DNA of 64,000 nucleotides from Alphaproteobacteria bacterium (GCA_020442385.1 JAGRKE010000014.1:124001-188000), one strand, 5' to 3'. Counted from the first letter of the stretch, positions 1 through 9,609 are shown. The notes: generated by a model from the letters alone, not told the origin. Made by a program: numbers and translations.

Positions 1-372
1 CAATTGCAGGGCGTGGTCGCCGGGGTACACACCCGCACAGACGTTTTGCGCATTCTGGGCTCGCCTACGACCCAAGCGCCCTTTGATGAAAATATCTGGT
101 ATTATATCGGGCAGGAAACCGAGAAGCGCGGCATTCTCGACCCCGAAGTCACGGATGAGCGTATCGTCGTCGTGGCCTTTAATGACGAAGGCGTAGTGGA
201 GCAGATTGAAGAGGTTGATTCAGACCGCATTAACATCCCGCTCGCGCGCTCCAAAACGGCAACCCACGGCAATGATTTGACCGTGATGCAGCAGCTTCTG
301 GGCAATCTGGGCCGCTTCAACCCGCAAACCAGCAGCGGCGATCTGGGCAGCTCCAGCGGCGACAATCGTTAA
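1..372 (+). CDS. bamE: BamE/SmpA-OmlA outer-membrane assembly lipoprotein, 3' part
   Basis: The reading frame is open to the left edge (CAA at base 1), so the true start and the lipoprotein signal lie outside the window. What is visible matches the SmpA/OmlA fold: an opening segment GVHTRTDVLRILGSPT (the usual 'G.T..dV...lG.P' helix), then WYYIGQETEKR and a strand region ending in DRINIPLARSKT. The family forms the small BamE subunit of the beta-barrel assembly machine at the inner face of the outer membrane. The C-terminal 40 or so residues are Ser/Gly/Asn-rich and probably disordered. It is convergent with hppA and followed at once by a strong terminator. The family call rests on pattern only. 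Confidence 0.85.
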   Translation, partial: QLQGVVAGVHTRTDVLRILGSPTTQAPFDENIWYYIGQETEKRGILDPEVTDERIVVVAFNDEGVVEQIEEVDSDRINIPLARSKTATHGNDLTVMQQLLGNLGRFNPQTSSGDLGSSSGDNR

Positions 373-393
373 GCCCCACTCTCAAGACACAAA

Positions 394-419
394 AAAGCCC
401 CGCCGGAGAGCGGGGCTTT
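394..419. terminator. Rho-independent terminator between bamE and hppA
   Basis: A 10-bp perfect GC-rich stem (AAAGCCCCGC / GCGGGGCTTT) with a 6-base loop. It is flanked by A-rich sequence on the left and a T-rich tail on the right, so it can stop transcription from both convergent genes. Confidence 0.93.
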
Positions 420-446
420 CTTAATTCGTTAAGGCATTGGCTTTAC

Positions 447-2579
447 TTAAGCACCGACCACGTATTTGGCAACAACCGCCACCAACAAGATTGCAACGAT
501 GTTCGCAATCTTGATCAGCGGGTTCACCGCTGGGCCGGCCGTATCTTTGTACGGGTCGCCTACAGTGTCCCCTGTCACGGCCGCGTGGTGAGCGTCAGAG
601 CCCTTACCACCATGGTTGCCATCTTCGATGTATTTCTTCGCATTGTCCCATGCGCCGCCACCGGCGGTCATAGAAATCGCCACGAACAAGCCCGTCACGA
701 TCGTTCCAACCAACATCGCACCCAGAGACTGGAATGCGGGGCCGTAAGAACCGCTGACTTTGAACACAACAAAGAACAAAGCAACAGGTGCCAAAACAGG
801 CAGAAGTGATGGCATAATCATTTCCTTGATCGCAGCCTTGGTCAGGATGTCGACCGCCTTGCCGTATTCGGGCTTGGCTTTACCTGTCATGATGCCTTTG
901 ATCTCTTTGAACTGACGGCGAACCTCAATCACCACGGAGCCCGCCGCGCGGCCAACAGCTGTCATCGACATCGCACCGAAGAGATAAGGCAGCAAGCCAC
1001 CAACAAACAGACCGATGATCACATATGGATCCTGCAGCGAGTAGCCCAGATCAGAGAATTCAGGCATGTAGTGCTTGATCTCTTCAGTGTAACCCGCAAA
1101 CAGAACCAGCGCCGCCAGACCGGCAGAACCGATCGCGTAGCCCTTGGTCACCGCTTTTGTGGTGTTACCAACCGCATCCAGAGCATCTGTTGTGTTACGG
1201 ACCTTCTGAGGCAGGTTCGCCATTTCGGCAATACCACCGGCGTTATCAGTCACAGGACCGTAAGCATCCAGCGCCACAACCATACCAGCCAGTGACAACA
1301 TAGAAGTTGCCGCCATCGCGATACCGTACAGACCGGCAAAATCATGCGCGAGCCAGATACCGCCACAGATGATCAGAACCGGCAGAGCTGTTGATTCCAG
1401 AGAAATCGCCAGACCTTGGATCACGTTTGTACCGTGACCGGTTTCAGAGGCTTTGGCAATCACGCGCACAGGACGGTAATTTGTCGAGGTGTAATATTCT
1501 GTCACCCAAACAATTAAGCCTGTCACGCCAAGGCCGGTCATAATACACCAGAACAAAGCTTCGGGTGTTACAACGCCGCCATTGGCCAGCGGAATAGCCT
1601 GATCCACGCCCATATTACCAATCACAATCGCGATCAAAAGAGCCGAGAACACGGCGCTAGCGATGAAGCCTTTGTAAAGAGCACCCATGATGTTCTTGCT
1701 CTTGCCAAGACGCACGAAGAATGTACCGGCAACAGAACCCAGAATACACAAACCACCGATCAGAAGCGGCAGAATCATCATCTGCTCAACGGCAGTTGGG
1801 TCAAAGGCGCTGTAAGCGATCAGCATGGTTGCCACAACAGTAACAGCATAGGTTTCGAACAAGTCGGCTGCCATTCCGGCGCAGTCACCAACATTGTCAC
1901 CCACGTTATCGGCAATCACAGCCGCGTTGCGTGGGTCATCCTCAGGGATACCCGCCTCAACCTTACCAACAAGGTCCGCACCAACGTCGGCGCCTTTGGT
2001 AAAGATACCGCCGCCCAAACGCGCGAAGATCGAAATCAAAGATGCACCAAAACCAAGACCAACAAGACCTTCGAGAATTTGACGCAAGATTTCGAGGCGC
2101 TCTGTGCCAACCGCTTCAGGCATACCGAAATAGTGCTGAAGCGCGACATAGTAACCCGCAACGCCCAGCAGTCCGAGACCAACAACCAGCATGCCGGTAA
2201 TTGCGCCGGCTTTGAAGGCAACATTCATGGCAGAAGCCATGTTCTTTGTCGCCGCTTGTGTTGTACGAACGTTGGACTTCACAGAAACCAGCATGCCGTT
2301 ATATCCGGCCAAACCAGACAGAACCGCACCAAGCACGAAACCAATAGCAACGTGAGGGCCCAGCAGAACGTGAAGCAAAATTGCAACCGCTACGCCAACC
2401 AGCGCAATGGTTTTGTACTGACGGTCCAGATAGGCTTTTGCGCCTTCCTGAATCGCACCAGCAATCTCCTGCATGCGTTTATTACCCGCACTCATAGAGA
2501 GAATCTGCCGTGATGCTGCCATGCTGTATACCAGCGCTAACAGGCCGCAACACGCGATTGTTAGATAAATAGGTGTCAT
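447..2579 (-). CDS. hppA: Membrane-bound proton-translocating pyrophosphatase, K+-independent type
   Basis: A 710-residue polytopic membrane enzyme that couples PPi hydrolysis to H+ export. The PPi/Mg-binding signature [14 protein letters not shown] and the Asp-rich [18 protein letters not shown] are intact, as is the second Asp motif near the C-terminus ([15 protein letters not shown]). The subclass residue is Lys in [17 protein letters not shown]. Family knowledge says Lys here marks K+-independent H+-pumping enzymes, as in Rhodospirillum, while Ala marks K+-dependent ones. The ATG is preceded by GAGGAAGACTAA, a good ribosome binding site. It is monocistronic, ending at the shared terminator with bamE. 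Confidence 0.97.
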   Translation of the reverse strand: MTPIYLTIACCGLLALVYSMAASRQILSMSAGNKRMQEIAGAIQEGAKAYLDRQYKTIALVGVAVAILLHVLLGPHVAIGFVLGAVLSGLAGYNGMLVSVKSNVRTTQAATKNMASAMNVAFKAGAITGMLVVGLGLLGVAGYYVALQHYFGMPEAVGTERLEILRQILEGLVGLGFGASLISIFARLGGGIFTKGADVGADLVGKVEAGIPEDDPRNAAVIADNVGDNVGDCAGMAADLFETYAVTVVATMLIAYSAFDPTAVEQMMILPLLIGGLCILGSVAGTFFVRLGKSKNIMGALYKGFIASAVFSALLIAIVIGNMGVDQAIPLANGGVVTPEALFWCIMTGLGVTGLIVWVTEYYTSTNYRPVRVIAKASETGHGTNVIQGLAISLESTALPVLIICGGIWLAHDFAGLYGIAMAATSMLSLAGMVVALDAYGPVTDNAGGIAEMANLPQKVRNTTDALDAVGNTTKAVTKGYAIGSAGLAALVLFAGYTEEIKHYMPEFSDLGYSLQDPYVIIGLFVGGLLPYLFGAMSMTAVGRAAGSVVIEVRRQFKEIKGIMTGKAKPEYGKAVDILTKAAIKEMIMPSLLPVLAPVALFFVVFKVSGSYGPAFQSLGAMLVGTIVTGLFVAISMTAGGGAWDNAKKYIEDGNHGGKGSDAHHAAVTGDTVGDPYKDTAGPAVNPLIKIANIVAILLVAVVAKYVVGA

Positions 2580-2723
2580 TTAGTCTTCCTCATTATTTTC
2601 TTTTTGAAAAATGTTAAGCGAATTAAGGCTGTGAAATACCCTAGAGAAATATCACAGCACGTAACACTGGCAAAATTACAGGGAGGAATCCAGCCCGAAA
2701 CGCTTTTTTATAAACAGATTTTC

Positions 2724-2754
2724 ATAAAAAAATGCCCGGGACAAAGCCCGGGCA
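2724..2754 (-). terminator. Terminator downstream of fliL
   Basis: Stem TGCCCGGG / CCCGGGCA (8 bp) with a 6-base loop. On the minus strand it is followed directly by a run of seven T, a classical intrinsic terminator for the fliL transcript. Confidence 0.9.
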
Positions 2755-2797
2755 GTTCAGATGTAATGTAGAGGGTTCACATCATAACTCGATATTT

Positions 2798-3286
2798 CTA
2801 TATCGGGCGTTGCTGAACCACCTGCAAGAGCACGTCTTGCACAGTATCTTCATCGCCCATAACTCTATCCGATATTTTATTGAGCCTTTGTTTGATTTCA
2901 CCAACCTGAATGACGCCGCCCTTCAGGGCCGCATGGCGGTTAAGAACGCCGTACATGTCCTGAATGAACGCATCTTTCAGCTTTGGCTCATATTTTTCGA
3001 CTTTGCTGGCGGCCGCAGAATCAGCAACCTCAAGCGCCACAACCATGCTGATGGTTTGTGAAACGCCGTTATTATCAACGATCGGAAGAACCAGAGGCCC
3101 AAGCTCAACAAACTCAAAAGAGCCGCCGCCATGGCCGCCTTCATCGTGCTTAGCCTCTTGCAGCTTTTGCTCGTGCTCATCCGCGCCGGATGAAGCTTCC
3201 GCTTCCTGTGTGAAATAAAAATATGCCCCAGCGGCCCCACCGCCAAGGACAAGAACTGCCACGAGAGCAATAATTAACATACGCAT
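2798..3286 (-). CDS. fliL: Flagellar basal-body-associated protein FliL
   Basis: 162 residues: one N-terminal transmembrane helix (about residues 3-25), a His/Glu/Gly-rich linker (35-55), then the FliL periplasmic domain with FVELGPLVLPIV and the conserved end DTVQDVLLQVVQQRPI, near 'v.dVlft.fvvQ'. FliL sits around the stator and stabilises MotAB at high load. Here it stands apart from other flagellar genes, but motA and motB lie 11 kb away in the same window. It has its own terminator and is separated from nusB by about 117 bases, so it is probably a single-gene unit. The start is ATG with only a weak upstream purine stretch. Confidence 0.88.
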   Translation of the reverse strand: MRMLIIALVAVLVLGGGAAGAYFYFTQEAEASSGADEHEQKLQEAKHDEGGHGGGSFEFVELGPLVLPIVDNNGVSQTISMVVALEVADSAAASKVEKYEPKLKDAFIQDMYGVLNRHAALKGGVIQVGEIKQRLNKISDRVMGDEDTVQDVLLQVVQQRPI

Positions 3287-3403
3287 AAGTAAACCCTAAC
3301 TACTTAGATTATGAACCCTATTCATTTAATTCTAATATGGAAAAGTTAAGGCGGCGTTTGTTTATGATAAAATTTTATCTAAATGCGTTAGAAAATCAGA
3401 GGC

Positions 3404-3886
3404 TTAATCCCTGAAGGCACGGGCGGCGGCATCCAAAACACCATTGACCAAAGACACCTCGCCCTTCTCGTAAAAAGCGTGGGTAACATTCAAATAATCG
3501 TTAATTATTATAGGAGAATCAATGTCTTGATGGACAAGCAGCTCATACCCCGCACAGAGCAGGATCGATTGCAGCAAAATGTCCATTTTCGGCTTCGCGC
3601 CATCGGTTTGTGGCTTCAAATTACTCTCAACCACTTGAATAATATCGCTTTTTCGCTCTTGAACGCCAAACAGCACCTTTTTGAGCAAAGCACCATCGGG
3701 TTCAACCAGTTTTTCACCGTCTATTTCCCGATCGGGCGCATCCTCAATAAATTGCTGATAAATTTTGTCTATAGAATCATTGGTGTGAGTCGCCTGATAC
3801 AGCGCCTGCACTGCGCATAAACGGGCCGAAAGCGCCTTGGCTTTCTGCGAAGGTTTATGCTTTTTTTCCGCCGCCGCCTTACTCAT
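3404..3886 (-). CDS. nusB: Transcription antitermination factor NusB
   Basis: 160 residues. The NusB fold is recognisable from SARLCAVQALYQ at the N-terminus and the C-terminal helices PIIINDYLNVTHAFYEKGEVSLVNGVLDAAAR. NusB binds boxA RNA with NusE/S10 in rRNA antitermination. It is the last gene of the riboflavin operon: its ATG comes one base after the ribH stop (TAA-A-ATG), so translation is probably coupled. The pairing of ribH with nusB is a common bacterial arrangement. The N-terminal 15 residues are a Lys-rich extension. Confidence 0.96.
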   Translation of the reverse strand: MSKAAAEKKHKPSQKAKALSARLCAVQALYQATHTNDSIDKIYQQFIEDAPDREIDGEKLVEPDGALLKKVLFGVQERKSDIIQVVESNLKPQTDGAKPKMDILLQSILLCAGYELLVHQDIDSPIIINDYLNVTHAFYEKGEVSLVNGVLDAAARAFRD

Positions 3887-3887
3887 T

Positions 3888-4316
3888 TTACCGTCCCGCC
3901 TTGAGTTCTATTAATGTCAGAGCCGCGCCCACAGCGCTTTGGCCCTTGTTTTTTTGCGCCGGATCGGCGCGCACAATCGCCTGCGCCTTGGTTTCGCAGG
4001 TTAAAATGCCGTTCCCGATCGCCAGTTCGTTGTGCACCGTTAAATCCATGATCGCGCGGGCGCTCTCTCCCGCAACAATATCGTAATGGGACGTTTCCCC
4101 GCGAATAACGCAGCCCAGCGCGACATAGCCGTCATATTTTCCTGCTTTGGACGCAATTTTAATCGCTGCCGGAATTTCAAGTGCGCCGGGCACTTGGATA
4201 ATCTCATGACTCGCGCCCGCACGCTCCAACGCCGCAACAGCGCCCGCACGCAGATGCGCGGCAATGTCGGCATAAAAAGAGGACTCAACAATAAGGATGT
4301 GCGGTGCTTTTGACAT
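3888..4316 (-). CDS. ribH: 6,7-dimethyl-8-ribityllumazine synthase
   Basis: 142 residues, the usual length. It condenses 3,4-dihydroxy-2-butanone 4-phosphate with 5-amino-6-ribitylaminouracil. Visible signatures are [30 protein letters not shown] with the catalytic His, and the C-terminal [11 protein letters not shown]. It lies between the RibB-type gene and nusB, with 8 bases to the upstream gene and 1 to the downstream gene. The ATG follows AGAAGAAATC. Confidence 0.97.
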   Translation of the reverse strand: MSKAPHILIVESSFYADIAAHLRAGAVAALERAGASHEIIQVPGALEIPAAIKIASKAGKYDGYVALGCVIRGETSHYDIVAGESARAIMDLTVHNELAIGNGILTCETKAQAIVRADPAQKNKGQSAVGAALTLIELKAGR

Positions 4317-4324
4317 GATTTCTT

Positions 4325-5467
4325 CTAATTAATAGGTCTGTGCCCGGTGATATATAGGCCATAGCCCTCCAACCCCGCAACCGTTTTCGGACTATTACTG
4401 AGCAAAACCATGTTTTGAATGCCCAGATCCTGCAAAATCTGCGCGCCAATCCCATAATCGCGCAACTCGCCGCCGCTTTGTGCAGGCTCTCCAGCTTTGG
4501 TTAAGCGCCGCGATAGGCTGGCCGGGTCGCTTGGGCGCAAAATCACGATCACGCCGCACTCTTCCTGCCCAATAATTTCCATCGATTTATGCAAGATCGA
4601 ATCGTCCGCGCCGCCCAAAACATCTTGAAAGATATTCACCGCATGCATACGCACCAAAACCGGGTCTTTGGCCGAACGTACATCCCCCTTCACCAGCACG
4701 ATATGCTCGGCATAATGCAGCGTATTTTTGTAGAGGTAAAACTTGAACTCTCCACCGTAACGGCTTGAAAATTCATCTTCATATATCTTTTCGATTAAGC
4801 TTTCTGTGCGGCGGCGATGCGCAATCAAATCCGCAATCGTTCCGATCTTGTAGCCATGCTTTTGCGCAAAGGCGATCAGGTCAGGCAGGCGCGCCATCGT
4901 GCCATCATCATTCATAATTTCGCAAATAACGCCCGCGCCGCTAAAGCCCGCTAGCCTCGCTAAATCAACCGCGGCCTCGGTGTGCCCCGCGCGCACCAGC
5001 ACACCGCCATCGCGCGCCATCAACGGAAACACATGCCCCGGCGTTGCGATATCACTTTCGGTGCTTTGCGGGTCAATCGCCACTTTAATTGTCTGCGCGC
5101 GGTCGGCGGCGCTAATCCCTGTGGTCACGCCCTCCTTCGCCTCAATCGACACCGTAAAGGCCGTTTTGTGGCGTGAATTATTCCCGCGCCCCATCAGCTC
5201 CAGCCCCAGGCGCTCCACCATCGTCCGCTCCATCGGCAGACAGATCAGCCCGCGCCCGTCCCGCGCCATGATGTTGATATTCTCGGCGCTCGCCATTTCC
5301 GCCGCGACAATGAAATCGCCCTCATTCTCGCGGTCTTCATCATCGACAATAATCACCGGCTTTCCGGCCTTCACATCAGCGATAATTTCCTCGATGCTGG
5401 ACAGCGCCGCCTGATCGTCTTCGTGCAAGCGCGCGTCTTTTATCTGCTGTTTGCTTACTGTACTCAT
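4325..5467 (-). CDS. ribB: 3,4-dihydroxy-2-butanone 4-phosphate synthase fused to a degenerate GTP cyclohydrolase II domain (RibBX type)
   Basis: 380 residues. The N-terminal DHBP synthase (about 20-220) is intact: acidic metal/substrate loop [10 protein letters not shown] at 42-51, GHTEAAVDL at 161-169. The C-terminal half (225-380) aligns with GTP cyclohydrolase II but has lost its chemistry. Where RibA has the zinc cysteines (GD..GSLRCDCG), this protein has [13 protein letters not shown] with no cysteine, and the REGRNIGL-type motif is replaced by [12 protein letters not shown]. It should therefore make DHBP from ribulose 5-phosphate but not open GTP, and another gene must supply RibA. Such hybrids, called RibBX, are known in Proteobacteria. 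The gene overlaps ribE by 4 bases (ATGA). Confidence 0.93.
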   Translation of the reverse strand: MSTVSKQQIKDARLHEDDQAALSSIEEIIADVKAGKPVIIVDDEDRENEGDFIVAAEMASAENINIMARDGRGLICLPMERTMVERLGLELMGRGNNSRHKTAFTVSIEAKEGVTTGISAADRAQTIKVAIDPQSTESDIATPGHVFPLMARDGGVLVRAGHTEAAVDLARLAGFSGAGVICEIMNDDGTMARLPDLIAFAQKHGYKIGTIADLIAHRRRTESLIEKIYEDEFSSRYGGEFKFYLYKNTLHYAEHIVLVKGDVRSAKDPVLVRMHAVNIFQDVLGGADDSILHKSMEIIGQEECGVIVILRPSDPASLSRRLTKAGEPAQSGGELRDYGIGAQILQDLGIQNMVLLSNSPKTVAGLEGYGLYITGHRPIN

Positions 5468-6054
5468 GCCGCCACCTCTAATTGACGCGCCACATAGCGC
5501 GCCAGCATATCAATCTCTATATTCAGCCGCGCGCCCGGTTTGAGGTCAGACAGCGTCGTATTTTCCCAAGTGTGTGGAATAATATTCACACCGAACACAT
5601 CGCCCTCAACTTCATTCACCGTCAGGGAAATCCCGTCCAGCGTCACCGAACCTTTGGGTGCAATGAATTTCGCCAGCTCTTGCGGCGCGCGTAATTTCAA
5701 ACGGTATGAATCGCCCTCTTCCTCGACGGACACCAGCTCCGCCAACCCGTCCACATGCCCCGAAACAATATGCCCACCCAGCTCATCACCCAGCTTCAAT
5801 GACGGTTCGATATTGATGCGCGCGCCTTCCGCCCAAGACCCGATAATGGTCTTCGAGAGGCTCTCACCCGACACATCCACGGCGAACCAATCCGCGCCCT
5901 TCTCCACCACCGTCAGGCAACAACCAGAACAGCAAATCGACGCACCGATCGGCGTGGCGGATAAATCCAGCCCCGTTTCAATCACAATGCGCCAATCGCC
6001 GTCTTTCGCAATAGATTTCACCGTGCCGATATTTTGAATAATGCCTGTAAACAT
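5464..6054 (-). CDS. ribE: Riboflavin synthase, alpha chain
   Basis: 196 residues with the tandem lumazine-binding repeats: MFTGIIQNIGTV at the N-terminus and the second repeat beginning after GGHIVSGHVDG. It dismutates two lumazine molecules to riboflavin plus the pyrimidine that RibH reuses. It follows ribD by 29 bases and overlaps the ribB-type gene by 4. The ATG is preceded by AAAGGCGAA. Length and motifs are ordinary. Confidence 0.97.
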   Translation of the reverse strand: MFTGIIQNIGTVKSIAKDGDWRIVIETGLDLSATPIGASICCSGCCLTVVEKGADWFAVDVSGESLSKTIIGSWAEGARINIEPSLKLGDELGGHIVSGHVDGLAELVSVEEEGDSYRLKLRAPQELAKFIAPKGSVTLDGISLTVNEVEGDVFGVNIIPHTWENTTLSDLKPGARLNIEIDMLARYVARQLEVAA

Positions 6055-6083
6055 TTCGCCTTTATTCCTTCGTGAGCGGGACT

Positions 6084-7013
6084 TTAGGCGCTGCAGCCAT
6101 AAATTGCCAGTAAATCTTCGCCCAGAGCCCTCGTTTTTTGCGACTTCAGCCCTTTTAAATTCGAAAAATCAGCCGCATCGACGCCGCCCTCGCCCAAGAC
6201 CTTCGGCGATTTCAACAAAATCACCTCGTCATACAGCCCGCTTTCCAGAAATGATGTATGCGTTTTTGCGCCGCCTTCAACCAATAAACGCGTTATGCCC
6301 CGCGCCGCCAAATCCTCCAGCATCTCCTGCACAGGCCGGTCAAGAACGATCCTTTGCGCCTCATGCACATAGCCCTCAATACGCGTTGTCAGTTGCGGCT
6401 GATCAACCTCCATGGTCGTTTTACCGACCAAGATTGCGTCATAAAAGCTCCGCAAATGATGCAAATACCGATGCGCCAATTCTCCCGTAATCTGCGTACG
6501 CTCACCCGGCGCGGCGGCGATTTTTCCATCCGCAGATACCGCACATTTCAGCGTCACGAACGGTCTATTCTCGCGCACCGCCAAAAAGAACCCCTGATTG
6601 GCGGCGCGGCATTCCTCTTCCAGAACACCCAGGTCAACCGCGACCCCGCCGGCTCTTAACATCTCTACACCCTTGCCATTGACCTTCTCAAACGGGTCAA
6701 GCGCTCCAATCACGCAGCGCGCAATTCCCGCATCCACCAACGCTTTTGCGCAAGGAGGGGTGCGCCCGTGATGCGCACATGGCTCTAATGTGACATAGGC
6801 TGTTGTGTCCTGCGCATCCTCGCCCGCCGCCGCCAGAGCCGCGCTTTCCGCATGCGGCGCACCGCCATCGCCCGTGCGCGCGGCCGCCCTTACACGCCCG
6901 TCTTTAACCAGCACACAGCCGACCGACGGCCGAACAGAGCCCATCCGGCCCAAACCACGACGGGCAACGGCCAAAGCATGGCGCATATAATGAATGTCGG
7001 AATTGGCGGTCAT
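6084..7013 (-). CDS. ribD: RibD: pyrimidine deaminase / reductase, with a shortened reductase domain
   Basis: 309 residues, about 50-60 shorter than common RibD. The N-terminal deaminase zinc site is complete: PHAESAAL (HAE), then TLEPCAHHGRTPPC (PC..C). The reductase half starts at RPFVTLKCAVSADGKIAA and keeps DAILVGKTTME and LLVEGGAKTHTSF. Between the strand QRIVLD and the helix VQEMLEDLAARGI, however, only one residue or so remains where RibD usually has roughly 45. The frame is open through the junction, so this is a deletion rather than a frameshift. Deaminase function looks safe; reductase function is probable but not certain. It starts 2 bases after the nrdR stop. Confidence 0.92.
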   Translation of the reverse strand: MTANSDIHYMRHALAVARRGLGRMGSVRPSVGCVLVKDGRVRAAARTGDGGAPHAESAALAAAGEDAQDTTAYVTLEPCAHHGRTPPCAKALVDAGIARCVIGALDPFEKVNGKGVEMLRAGGVAVDLGVLEEECRAANQGFFLAVRENRPFVTLKCAVSADGKIAAAPGERTQITGELAHRYLHHLRSFYDAILVGKTTMEVDQPQLTTRIEGYVHEAQRIVLDRPVQEMLEDLAARGITRLLVEGGAKTHTSFLESGLYDEVILLKSPKVLGEGGVDAADFSNLKGLKSQKTRALGEDLLAIYGCSA

Positions 7014-7015
7014 GA

Positions 7016-7483
7016 CTATGACGCCTTTTTCTGAAGCTCTTGCACTTTATTCAGGAAGTCGTTGAAGTCATCGGGATCGCGGAAATCCTTATAAACCGAG
7101 GCATAGCGGATATACCCGACCAGATCGAGATCCATCAGCGCGTTCATCACCAGCTGACCAATCTTGAAGGAGCGAATTTCCGCCTCGCCCATCGATTCCA
7201 GCTGGCGGACGATTTCCATTGCCGCCTTTTCAATCTCGGCCAGCTCGACCGGGCGCTTACGCAGCGCGATCTGCATCGATTTGATAATCTTATCGGGATC
7301 AAAGGGCTGTTTACGCTCACCGCTTTTCACAACCGTAATCTCGCGCATCTGCACGCGCTCAAAGGTCGTGAAGCGCTCCTCGCATTCCGGGCAGGCCCGG
7401 CGGCGGCGAATAGCGGAATTATCCTCCGTCGGACGGGAGTCCTTTACTTGCGTTTCTTCATGTCCACAAAACGGGCAGCGCAT
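7016..7483 (-). CDS. nrdR: Transcriptional repressor NrdR
   Basis: 155 residues. An N-terminal zinc ribbon (CPFC at 3-6, CPEC at 31-34, [16 protein letters not shown]) is followed by an ATP-cone (about 49-139). NrdR senses ATP/dATP and represses ribonucleotide reductase genes through NrdR boxes. No nrd genes lie in this window. Its place between glyA and ribD is typical of Alphaproteobacteria. Confidence 0.98.
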   Translation of the reverse strand: MRCPFCGHEETQVKDSRPTEDNSAIRRRRACPECEERFTTFERVQMREITVVKSGERKQPFDPDKIIKSMQIALRKRPVELAEIEKAAMEIVRQLESMGEAEIRSFKIGQLVMNALMDLDLVGYIRYASVYKDFRDPDDFNDFLNKVQELQKKAS

Positions 7484-7494
7484 GTTTTATCTTT

Positions 7495-7716
7495 CTATTC
7501 ACTAGGGCTAAGCGACCAAATCAGACATACAAACCAACCGCCGCCAGTCATCCCTAAAAATAAATTTGACCAAAAAATACGTTTTTTGTTCATGTGATCC
7601 TTCTCACGCGCTATCCACGCAGGAAGAAAATAAAACAAAATAAAAAGGCCTAAAAAGACAACTCCTGAAAGAGTACTAAACAAACCATCCAATATTGAAA
7701 ACTCTTCTTCCAACAT
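7495..7716 (-). CDS. Small membrane protein resembling the superinfection-immunity (Imm) family
   Basis: 73 residues with two hydrophobic helices: SGVVFLGLFILFYFLPAWIA and IFWSNLFLGMTGGGWFVCLIW. The pattern 'FLP...A..+.H.NK..I...NLFLG.TG.GW...L.WSL' is that of the superinfection-immunity family named after phage T4 Imm, common as short orphan genes in bacterial chromosomes. Function outside phage is unknown. Its ATG comes 7 bases after the glyA stop and it ends 11 bases before nrdR, so it is part of this operon. No phage genes surround it. Confidence 0.75.
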   Translation of the reverse strand: MLEEEFSILDGLFSTLSGVVFLGLFILFYFLPAWIAREKDHMNKKRIFWSNLFLGMTGGGWFVCLIWSLSPSE

Positions 7717-7723
7717 TACCCCA

Positions 7724-9031
7724 TTACTCGTTCGGATAAATCGGGAAGCGGGCGCAGAGCTCTTCTACCTTCGCTTTGACGGTCTGCTCAACCTCGGCAT
7801 TGCCTTCGGGGCCATTGGCGGCCAGACCATCCAGAACCTCAATGATATACTCACCCACCAGCTTCCATTCCGCAGGACCAAAACCACGGCTGGTTGCTGC
7901 CGGTGTGCCCAAACGAACGCCGGAGGTCACCATCGGTGGCTCAGGATCGAACGGCACAGCGTTTTTGTTACAGGTCATGCCCGCACGCTCCAGCGATTCC
8001 TCGGTGATATTCCCGGTCACGCCTTTCGGACGCAAATCGACCAGCACGATATGAGAGTCCGTGCCGCCGGAAACGATATCCAAACCGCCCTGCACCAGCG
8101 TATCGGCCAGAATGCGCGCATTATCCAGCACATTCTTCGCGTAAATCTTAAAGTCCGGCTTTAAGGCTTCTCCATAAGCCACCGCTTTACCGGCGATAAC
8201 ATGCATCAACGGACCGCCTTGAATGCCGGGGAAGATCGCCGAATTCAGCTTCTTAAAAATATCCAGATCATTGGTCAGGATCATCCCGCCGCGCGGTCCA
8301 CGCAAGGTCTTGTGCGTTGTGGTCGTCACAACATGGGCGTGCGGCATCGGGCTAGGGTAAACACCGCCCGCAATGAGGCCCGCATAATGCGCCATATCCA
8401 CAAACAGATACGCACCAACCGCATCGGCAATTTCACGGAAACGTTTGAAATCAATCACGCGTGGATAAGCAGACGCACCCGCGATAATCATCTTCGGCTT
8501 ATGCTCCTTCGCCAAAGCCTCAACCTCGTCATAATCGATCAGCGCATCGCTCTCGCGCACACCATACTGGATCGCATTGAACCATTTGCCGGACTGGTTC
8601 GGCGCCGCGCCGTGGGTCAAGTGACCGCCCGCTGCAAGGCTCATCCCCAAAATAGTATCACCGGGCTGCAGCAGCGCCTGCATCACACCCTGGTTGGCCT
8701 GTGAACCGGAATTGGGCTGCACATTGGCATATTTTGCACCGAAGAGCTGCTTCGCACGGTCGCGCGCAATATCTTCCACCACATCGACAAATTCACAGCC
8801 GCCATAGTAACGGCGCCCCGGATAGCCTTCCGCATATTTGTTGGTCAGGACAGAGCCTTGCGCCTCCAGCACGGCCTTGGACACAATATTTTCCGAGGCA
8901 ATCAACTCAATCTGCGTTTGCTGGCGCTCAAGCTCATTGGCCATCGCCTCAAACACATCCTTATCCGTATCCTTTAAATGGTCTGTAAAAAATCCGCTCA
9001 TTTGCTCCTCTTGTTTTGCTGCTTGGCTCAT
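7724..9031 (-). CDS. glyA: Serine hydroxymethyltransferase
   Basis: 435 residues, normal length. PLP enzyme moving the serine hydroxymethyl carbon to tetrahydrofolate. Signatures: [30 protein letters not shown], and the PLP-lysine motif [16 protein letters not shown]. Two starts are possible: the ATG at 9031 with AAGGATTAAAAATC, or an ATG ten codons in, preceded at short distance by GAGGAG. I keep the first. It follows rpiB by 15 bases; this rpiB-glyA-nrdR order recurs in Alphaproteobacteria. Confidence 0.98.
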   Translation of the reverse strand: MSQAAKQEEQMSGFFTDHLKDTDKDVFEAMANELERQQTQIELIASENIVSKAVLEAQGSVLTNKYAEGYPGRRYYGGCEFVDVVEDIARDRAKQLFGAKYANVQPNSGSQANQGVMQALLQPGDTILGMSLAAGGHLTHGAAPNQSGKWFNAIQYGVRESDALIDYDEVEALAKEHKPKMIIAGASAYPRVIDFKRFREIADAVGAYLFVDMAHYAGLIAGGVYPSPMPHAHVVTTTTHKTLRGPRGGMILTNDLDIFKKLNSAIFPGIQGGPLMHVIAGKAVAYGEALKPDFKIYAKNVLDNARILADTLVQGGLDIVSGGTDSHIVLVDLRPKGVTGNITEESLERAGMTCNKNAVPFDPEPPMVTSGVRLGTPAATSRGFGPAEWKLVGEYIIEVLDGLAANGPEGNAEVEQTVKAKVEELCARFPIYPNE

Positions 9032-9046
9032 GATTTTTAATCCTTC

Positions 9047-9466
9047 CTATAATTGGCTAACGCGGCGCTCGTGGCGGCCACCTTCAAATTCAGTTGCTAA
9101 AAAGGCCCGCACGCAGGCCATAGCTGTCTCTTCATCCGTAATGCGCGCACCCAGCGCCAAAACATTGGCGTTATTGTGCTGGCGCGAAAGCTCGGCCATC
9201 TCAACCGAGGTGCACAAAGCCGCGCGCACGGCCGGAAAACGGTTGGCCGCAATGGAAATTCCAATCCCCGATCCGCAAATAACAATCCCGCGCGGGGCAT
9301 CGCCGTTTGTGATCGCCTCGCCCATCGCCTTGCCAAATGCAGGATAATCAACCGATTCATCCGAATCCGTACCCAGATCCAGCCAGTCGAGCCCTGAGAA
9401 TTCCTGTTTGATTTTTTCCTTCAGCGCGTATCCGCCGTGATCGCACGCAATCGCAAGTTTAGTCAT
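9047..9466 (-). CDS. rpiB: Ribose-5-phosphate isomerase B
   Basis: 139 residues from the chosen ATG. The RpiB/LacAB pattern is clear: KLAIACDHGGYALKEKI, GIVICGSGIGISIAANR with the catalytic cysteine, AALCTSVEMAELSRQHNNANVLALGAR. It interconverts ribose 5-phosphate and ribulose 5-phosphate, the latter being the substrate of the RibB enzyme in the same operon. A GTG ten codons upstream (9496) is in frame. The ATG at 9466 has AAGGA nine bases ahead and begins exactly where homologues begin, so it is preferred. Probably the first gene of the operon. Confidence 0.96.
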   Translation of the reverse strand: MTKLAIACDHGGYALKEKIKQEFSGLDWLDLGTDSDESVDYPAFGKAMGEAITNGDAPRGIVICGSGIGISIAANRFPAVRAALCTSVEMAELSRQHNNANVLALGARITDEETAMACVRAFLATEFEGGRHERRVSQL

Positions 9467-9547
9467 CTGATCGTGTCCTTGATCTTTAAGAGACACAATA
9501 TATAGTAGCTAAAGCCGAAGCGATCAATCCTTACTTTAAAGATTAGA

Positions 9548-9577
9548 TTGACAATTCACTTAACATAATATTATATT
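9548..9577 (+). promoter_or_regulatory. Sigma70-type promoter for the 54-residue gene
   Basis: TTGACA (9548-9553), an 18-base spacer, then TATATT (9572-9577): a perfect -35 and a 5-of-6 -10. Transcription should start near 9584, about 25 bases before the ATG at 9610. Confidence 0.75.
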
Positions 9578-9609
9578 TGTTCCTGAGTTTTATGTAACGG
9601 AGAAACAAG

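Noticed and set aside
2600..2660. TTAA-rich stretches as CtrA-binding sites (here and near 24730)
   Set aside because: The two TTAA halves are spaced 5 or 9 bases rather than the required 7.
6990..7030. Possible FMN riboswitch ahead of ribD
   Set aside because: ribD begins 2 bases after nrdR, so there is no leader in which a riboswitch could fold, and no conserved FMN-element pattern is seen.
9467..9496. Upstream GTG start for rpiB
   Set aside because: Adds ten residues absent from the family start. The ATG at 9466 has a good ribosome site.
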